From Chitinophagaceae bacterium (GTDB lineage Bacteria; Bacteroidota; Bacteroidia; Chitinophagales; Chitinophagaceae), in NCBI GenBank assembly GCA_947463105.1, contig CANHSD010000094.1, positions 1-10,483 on the forward strand: a stretch of 10,483 bases of DNA, written 5' to 3'. Within the stretch, counting starts at the first letter, position 1. Each line of letters starts with the position of its first letter. Both the position numbers and the translations under genes were made by a program. The notes under the pieces were generated by a model. That model ran no database searches, had not been told where the DNA came from, and worked only from the letters and a program-made list of their open reading frames with translations. This document shows, one piece after another, positions 7,766-10,483 of the stretch.

Positions 7766-9277
7766 ATGCAGATCATGAAAAAAATCATTCTTCCGCTCAT
7801 TGCTATGCTGGGAATACTTCCACCGGCACAATCACAGCAGCGGCCAAACGTTATTTTCATATTGGCAGATGACCTTGGCTATGGCGATCTGAGCTGCCTT
7901 AACCCAGGTTCAAAAATCAGCACACCCAACATAGACAGGCTAGCGAGGCAAGGAAAAACATTCACTGATGCCCATACTCCCGCATCGCTCTGTACCCCAA
8001 CAAGGTATGGGATTTTGACCGGTCGGTATGGGTGGAGGTCTTCTTTAAAAAGAGGAGTACTGAAACATTATGATCCACCACTGATTGAACCGGAACGCTT
8101 TACAGTAGGCAAATTGTTTCAGGAGAATGCCTATGCAACGGCCTGCATTGGCAAATGGCATTTGGGCTGGGATTGGCCTCTGAGGAACAACAGCTTTTTC
8201 AGGGATTCTTTGTACAAAGGCAATGACAAACCAGCTGACCGGTTGAGGATTGAAAAGCTGGTTGACTTTTCAAAATCCCTTGAAAATGGACCAACCACCA
8301 AAGGCTTCGATTATTATTTTGGAGACGATGTACCCAACTATCCACCCTATTGTTTTTTTGAGAACAACAGAACAGTGGGTATTCCATCCCGCTACAAACC
8401 AGATTCCATGTATGGCCATCCTGGATTCATGGTAGACAATTGGAGTCTTGAAGCGGTTGTGCCCAGCATCACCGCTAAAGCAGTAAGTTTCATCAAGGAA
8501 AAAGCAAACATTAAAAAGCCCTTCTTTCTTTATTTTGCCTTAACCTCCCCGCATGTGCCCATCGCACCCTCTGCAACATTCAGGGGTACCAGCAAAGCTG
8601 GGCCATACGGGGATTTTGTGCAGGAAACAGATTGGGCAGTGGCTGAAATCATGAAGGCCGTTGAAGACGCAGGTATTGATAAAAATACCCTCATCATTTT
8701 CACCAGCGACAATGGGTCGCCTGGTCAGGACGGAGAAAAAATGAGTGGTGCCATGAATGCTGTAATGAAATATGACCATTACCCCAATTATCCTTTCAGG
8801 GGAATGAAAACAGATCTTTGGGAAGGCGGGCACCATGTGCCATTCATCGTAAAATGGTCGGGCAAAATAAAGGCCAATTCCATTTCAGCTGCCACGATTT
8901 GTCAGACAGATTTTTTAGCAACTTGCGCAGCATTGTTAAACGGCCATGTTCCGGAAAAAGAAGCGCAGGATAGCTATAGTTTATTACCCTTGCTGCTGGA
9001 TAAAAAAAATCCCAGCTACAACAGGCCTTATACAGTGCATCACTCCGGCGAAGGATTTTTTGCCATCAGGAAAGAGGAATGGAAACTGATCATGACAGGA
9101 AACTCTGGCGGAGGATTGGTCCAGAGCATTCCAGAAACCGTCAACGGTGTTGCTGTGCCTATCCAACTCTATGACCTCAAAAATGATCCGCAGGAAAAAA
9201 ACAATCTCTATCTCAAATATCCTGAAAAAGTAAAAGCATTGCAGCAACTGCTAAATCAGGCAAAAGCTGTCCAGTAA
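7766..9277 (+). CDS. Secreted Cys-type S1 family sulfatase (arylsulfatase A-like)
   Basis: This predicted periplasmic sulfatase hydrolyses sulfate esters, here probably on a polysaccharide or its oligosaccharides. Its 503 residues begin with a signal peptide cut after AQS (residue 23), leaving Gln at +1. The start may be the ATG at 7766 or the one at 7775, which gives the more typical MKKII start; neither has a Shine-Dalgarno sequence. Sulfatase core features, numbered from 7766, are the metal ligands in ADDLGYGD (Asp35, Asp36), the signature CTPTR with Cys76 as the residue converted to formylglycine, LTGRY, GKWHLG (Lys130, His132), SPHVP, SDNG (Asp315, Asn316) and FRGMKTDLWEGG near the C-terminal subdomain. 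The Cys-type site needs a maturase (anSME or FGE), which is not in the window. The full-length frame has all motifs. It is third in the operon after the beta-helix and DUF5703 genes. The exact S1 subfamily and regioselectivity cannot be fixed from this reading. Confidence 0.95.
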   Translation: MQIMKKIILPLIAMLGILPPAQSQQRPNVIFILADDLGYGDLSCLNPGSKISTPNIDRLARQGKTFTDAHTPASLCTPTRYGILTGRYGWRSSLKRGVLKHYDPPLIEPERFTVGKLFQENAYATACIGKWHLGWDWPLRNNSFFRDSLYKGNDKPADRLRIEKLVDFSKSLENGPTTKGFDYYFGDDVPNYPPYCFFENNRTVGIPSRYKPDSMYGHPGFMVDNWSLEAVVPSITAKAVSFIKEKANIKKPFFLYFALTSPHVPIAPSATFRGTSKAGPYGDFVQETDWAVAEIMKAVEDAGIDKNTLIIFTSDNGSPGQDGEKMSGAMNAVMKYDHYPNYPFRGMKTDLWEGGHHVPFIVKWSGKIKANSISAATICQTDFLATCAALLNGHVPEKEAQDSYSLLPLLLDKKNPSYNRPYTVHHSGEGFFAIRKEEWKLIMTGNSGGGLVQSIPETVNGVAVPIQLYDLKNDPQEKNNLYLKYPEKVKALQQLLNQAKAVQ

Positions 9278-9300
9278 AACAAATGCCAGGGATTGCCTAT
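9278..9300. other. Short convergent intergenic gap
   Basis: Only 23 bp separate the stop codons of the two converging sulfatase genes. The only symmetry is AGGCAA (9258-9263, inside the plus-strand gene) against TTGCCT (9293-9298), a 6-bp arm pair with a 29-bp loop and no T-run, too weak to call a terminator. Transcripts from the two sides probably overlap. Confidence 0.4.
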
Positions 9301-10483
9301 CTATTGTGCATTTCTTGCCATGCCATCTGCCTGCTCCAACAGTTGCTTCAACGATTCTTCTGGCCAGGGAATTTGCTGTCCATTCTGTTTGAAGGTGGGC
9401 ATGGATGCATTGCGCTTTTTCAAAGTATTGGTCATCAGGGATGCCATTTCGCGGAGTTTCGAGGGTTGTGCTTTTGCCAAATCATGTTCTTCTCCGATGT
9501 CCTTGGAGAGATCATACAATTCCAATTCTCCGGTCTTGTGAAAATAAATCAGCTTCCAATTCCCTTTGCGCAGGGCGGTTCCCCAGGAAATCCCATGGTT
9601 GTTGACATTGGTCCAGTTGTTGGGATAATGCCATAGCAAAACTTTTTTGTCATCTTTCTGTGTGGGATTTTTTAGAAATGGAATGATGGATTTCCCATCT
9701 ATATTTTGAATGGTGCTGTAATGTTTGATCCCTGCGAGCTCAAGGATGGAAGGGAACCAATCATCAACACTTACATACTGGTGATTGGTCGAGTTGTCTT
9801 GTATGCCAGGGCCAGCAACAATCATCGGAACCCTTATCCCACCTTCATATAATGAGCCCTTGCCCTGCTTTAGGGGAAGGTTCTGGGTATGTGCCTTGCC
9901 TGTTCTTGGAGGCACAAGACTGAGGCTTCCATTGTCTGTCATGAAAACGATATAGGTATTCTTGTCTTGCCCACTTGATTGAAGATAGTCCATCAGTTCA
10001 CCAAGGCTTTTGTCCATGCCTTCCACCAGTCCTGCATATTTTGCTTCAGCATCTGTCAGCCCTTTGTCAATGTATTTTTGATAGTAGCGATCGTCTTTGC
10101 TGAAAGGCAGGTGAACGGCATAGTGCGCCATGTAAAGAAAAAATGGCTTCCCGGATGACTGATTGGATTTCATTGCGCCAATGGCTTCTTCCGTCAGGGC
10201 ATCTGTTAAGAATGTCCCCTTTTCAATATGTTTTTCAAGACCGCGTACTCCCCAGAGGGTATCATTGGGGTTGCCTTTGTATTTGTCTTTGGCAAGAAAA
10301 CTCCCGGGATGCCCTGCCGCAGTTCCCGCAATGTTTATATCGAAGCCAATGGCGAGTGGATTGGAAGCAGGTGTGCCATAAGGAGCGAAATGGGCCTTGC
10401 CGCAGTGAATGGTTTGGTAGCCCGCTTGCTTCAACAATGAAGGCAGGGGTGTTGCCAATACAGTATTGTTGATGCCCTCCACC
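9301..10483 (-). CDS. S1 family sulfatase of a second subtype, N-terminus beyond window edge
   Basis: The frame is open from the right edge down to the TAG at 9301-9303, with about 393 codons present. The GTG at 10482 is an internal Val codon, not the start: the upstream part with signal peptide, metal-binding DD and the C/S-x-P-x-R active-site signature lies off the window, roughly 110-130 residues by family comparison. Visible sulfatase features are GKAHFAP (the GKWH position with Ala for Trp), PFFLYMAHYAVH, a D-N-G metal site in MTDNGS, KGSLYEGGIRVPM, a DWFPSILELAG segment and a C-terminal subdomain with GNWKLIY and LYDLSKD. The GKAH variant, the following GTP segment and the long GFDIN region set it apart from the neighbouring sulfatase, so the two probably act on different sulfate positions. 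It converges on the operon and must be transcribed separately. Whether it is Cys- or Ser-type cannot be seen. Confidence 0.93.
   Translation of the reverse strand, partial: VEGINNTVLATPLPSLLKQAGYQTIHCGKAHFAPYGTPASNPLAIGFDINIAGTAAGHPGSFLAKDKYKGNPNDTLWGVRGLEKHIEKGTFLTDALTEEAIGAMKSNQSSGKPFFLYMAHYAVHLPFSKDDRYYQKYIDKGLTDAEAKYAGLVEGMDKSLGELMDYLQSSGQDKNTYIVFMTDNGSLSLVPPRTGKAHTQNLPLKQGKGSLYEGGIRVPMIVAGPGIQDNSTNHQYVSVDDWFPSILELAGIKHYSTIQNIDGKSIIPFLKNPTQKDDKKVLLWHYPNNWTNVNNHGISWGTALRKGNWKLIYFHKTGELELYDLSKDIGEEHDLAKAQPSKLREMASLMTNTLKKRNASMPTFKQNGQQIPWPEESLKQLLEQADGMARNAQ

Noticed and set aside
9258..9298. Possible bidirectional terminator between the converging sulfatases
   Set aside because: The arms are only 6 bp with a 29-bp loop, one arm is inside a coding region, and no T-run follows on either strand.
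9283..9636. Plus-strand open frame of 117 codons just after the sulfatase gene
   Set aside because: It is antisense to the C-terminus of the minus-strand sulfatase, which has clear homology there. Its hydrophobic, Cys-rich translation is a shadow artefact.
10477..10482. GTG at 10482 as the start of the right-hand sulfatase
   Set aside because: Starting here would drop the signal peptide, the metal-binding DD and the active-site signature. The frame stays open to the edge, so the true start lies outside the window.
1..10483. tRNA, rRNA, CRISPR, insertion sequence or phage features
   Set aside because: Almost all of the window is accounted for by five coding frames. No repeat-spacer array, terminal inverted repeats, transposase or tRNA-like stretch was seen.

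Overview
The window reads as a stretch of a Bacteroidota genome, probably a free-living, environmental or marine-type polysaccharide degrader. Supporting this: slightly AT-rich coding sequence, A-rich leaders without clear Shine-Dalgarno sites, and a lipoprotein signal on the first gene. Three secreted proteins also have signal peptides whose predicted cleavage leaves Gln at +1, the 'Q-rule' typical of Bacteroidota. No RNA gene, CRISPR array, insertion sequence, origin or transposase is visible.

Layout. (1) 1-3090, minus strand: a large PSCyt1-DUF1549-LamG-DUF1553 lipoprotein of the Planctomycete-type cytochrome family, with its last residues cut off by the left edge. (2) 3091-3245: a 155-bp AT-rich divergent promoter region with a 14-bp inverted repeat and a repeated TAATTTAC-type motif. 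(3) 3246-9277, plus strand: a compact three-gene cluster encoding a secreted right-handed parallel beta-helix protein (candidate carbohydrate-active enzyme), a secreted DUF5703 protein, and a secreted Cys-type S1 sulfatase. Gaps are 6 and 41 bp, so they are probably one transcript. (4) 9301-10483, minus strand: a second S1-type sulfatase of a different subtype, convergent with the first and missing its N-terminus beyond the right edge.

Working model (inference). The beta-helix protein and the DUF5703 protein would cleave a glycan in the periplasm, and the two sulfatases would remove sulfate esters. The substrate is therefore likely a sulfated polysaccharide; fucose- or galactose-containing algal glycans are plausible but not proven. 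The divergent cytochrome-like lipoprotein belongs to a family of unknown activity that often accompanies such loci in Planctomycetota, Verrucomicrobiota and Bacteroidota. No SusC/SusD pair, regulator gene or sulfatase-maturing enzyme lies in the window.

The most interesting point is that the DUF5703 protein, officially of unknown function, shows a co-linear series of motifs resembling GH95 fucosidases, including a Glu at the position of the GH95 general acid. It is a good candidate for an undescribed glycosidase.
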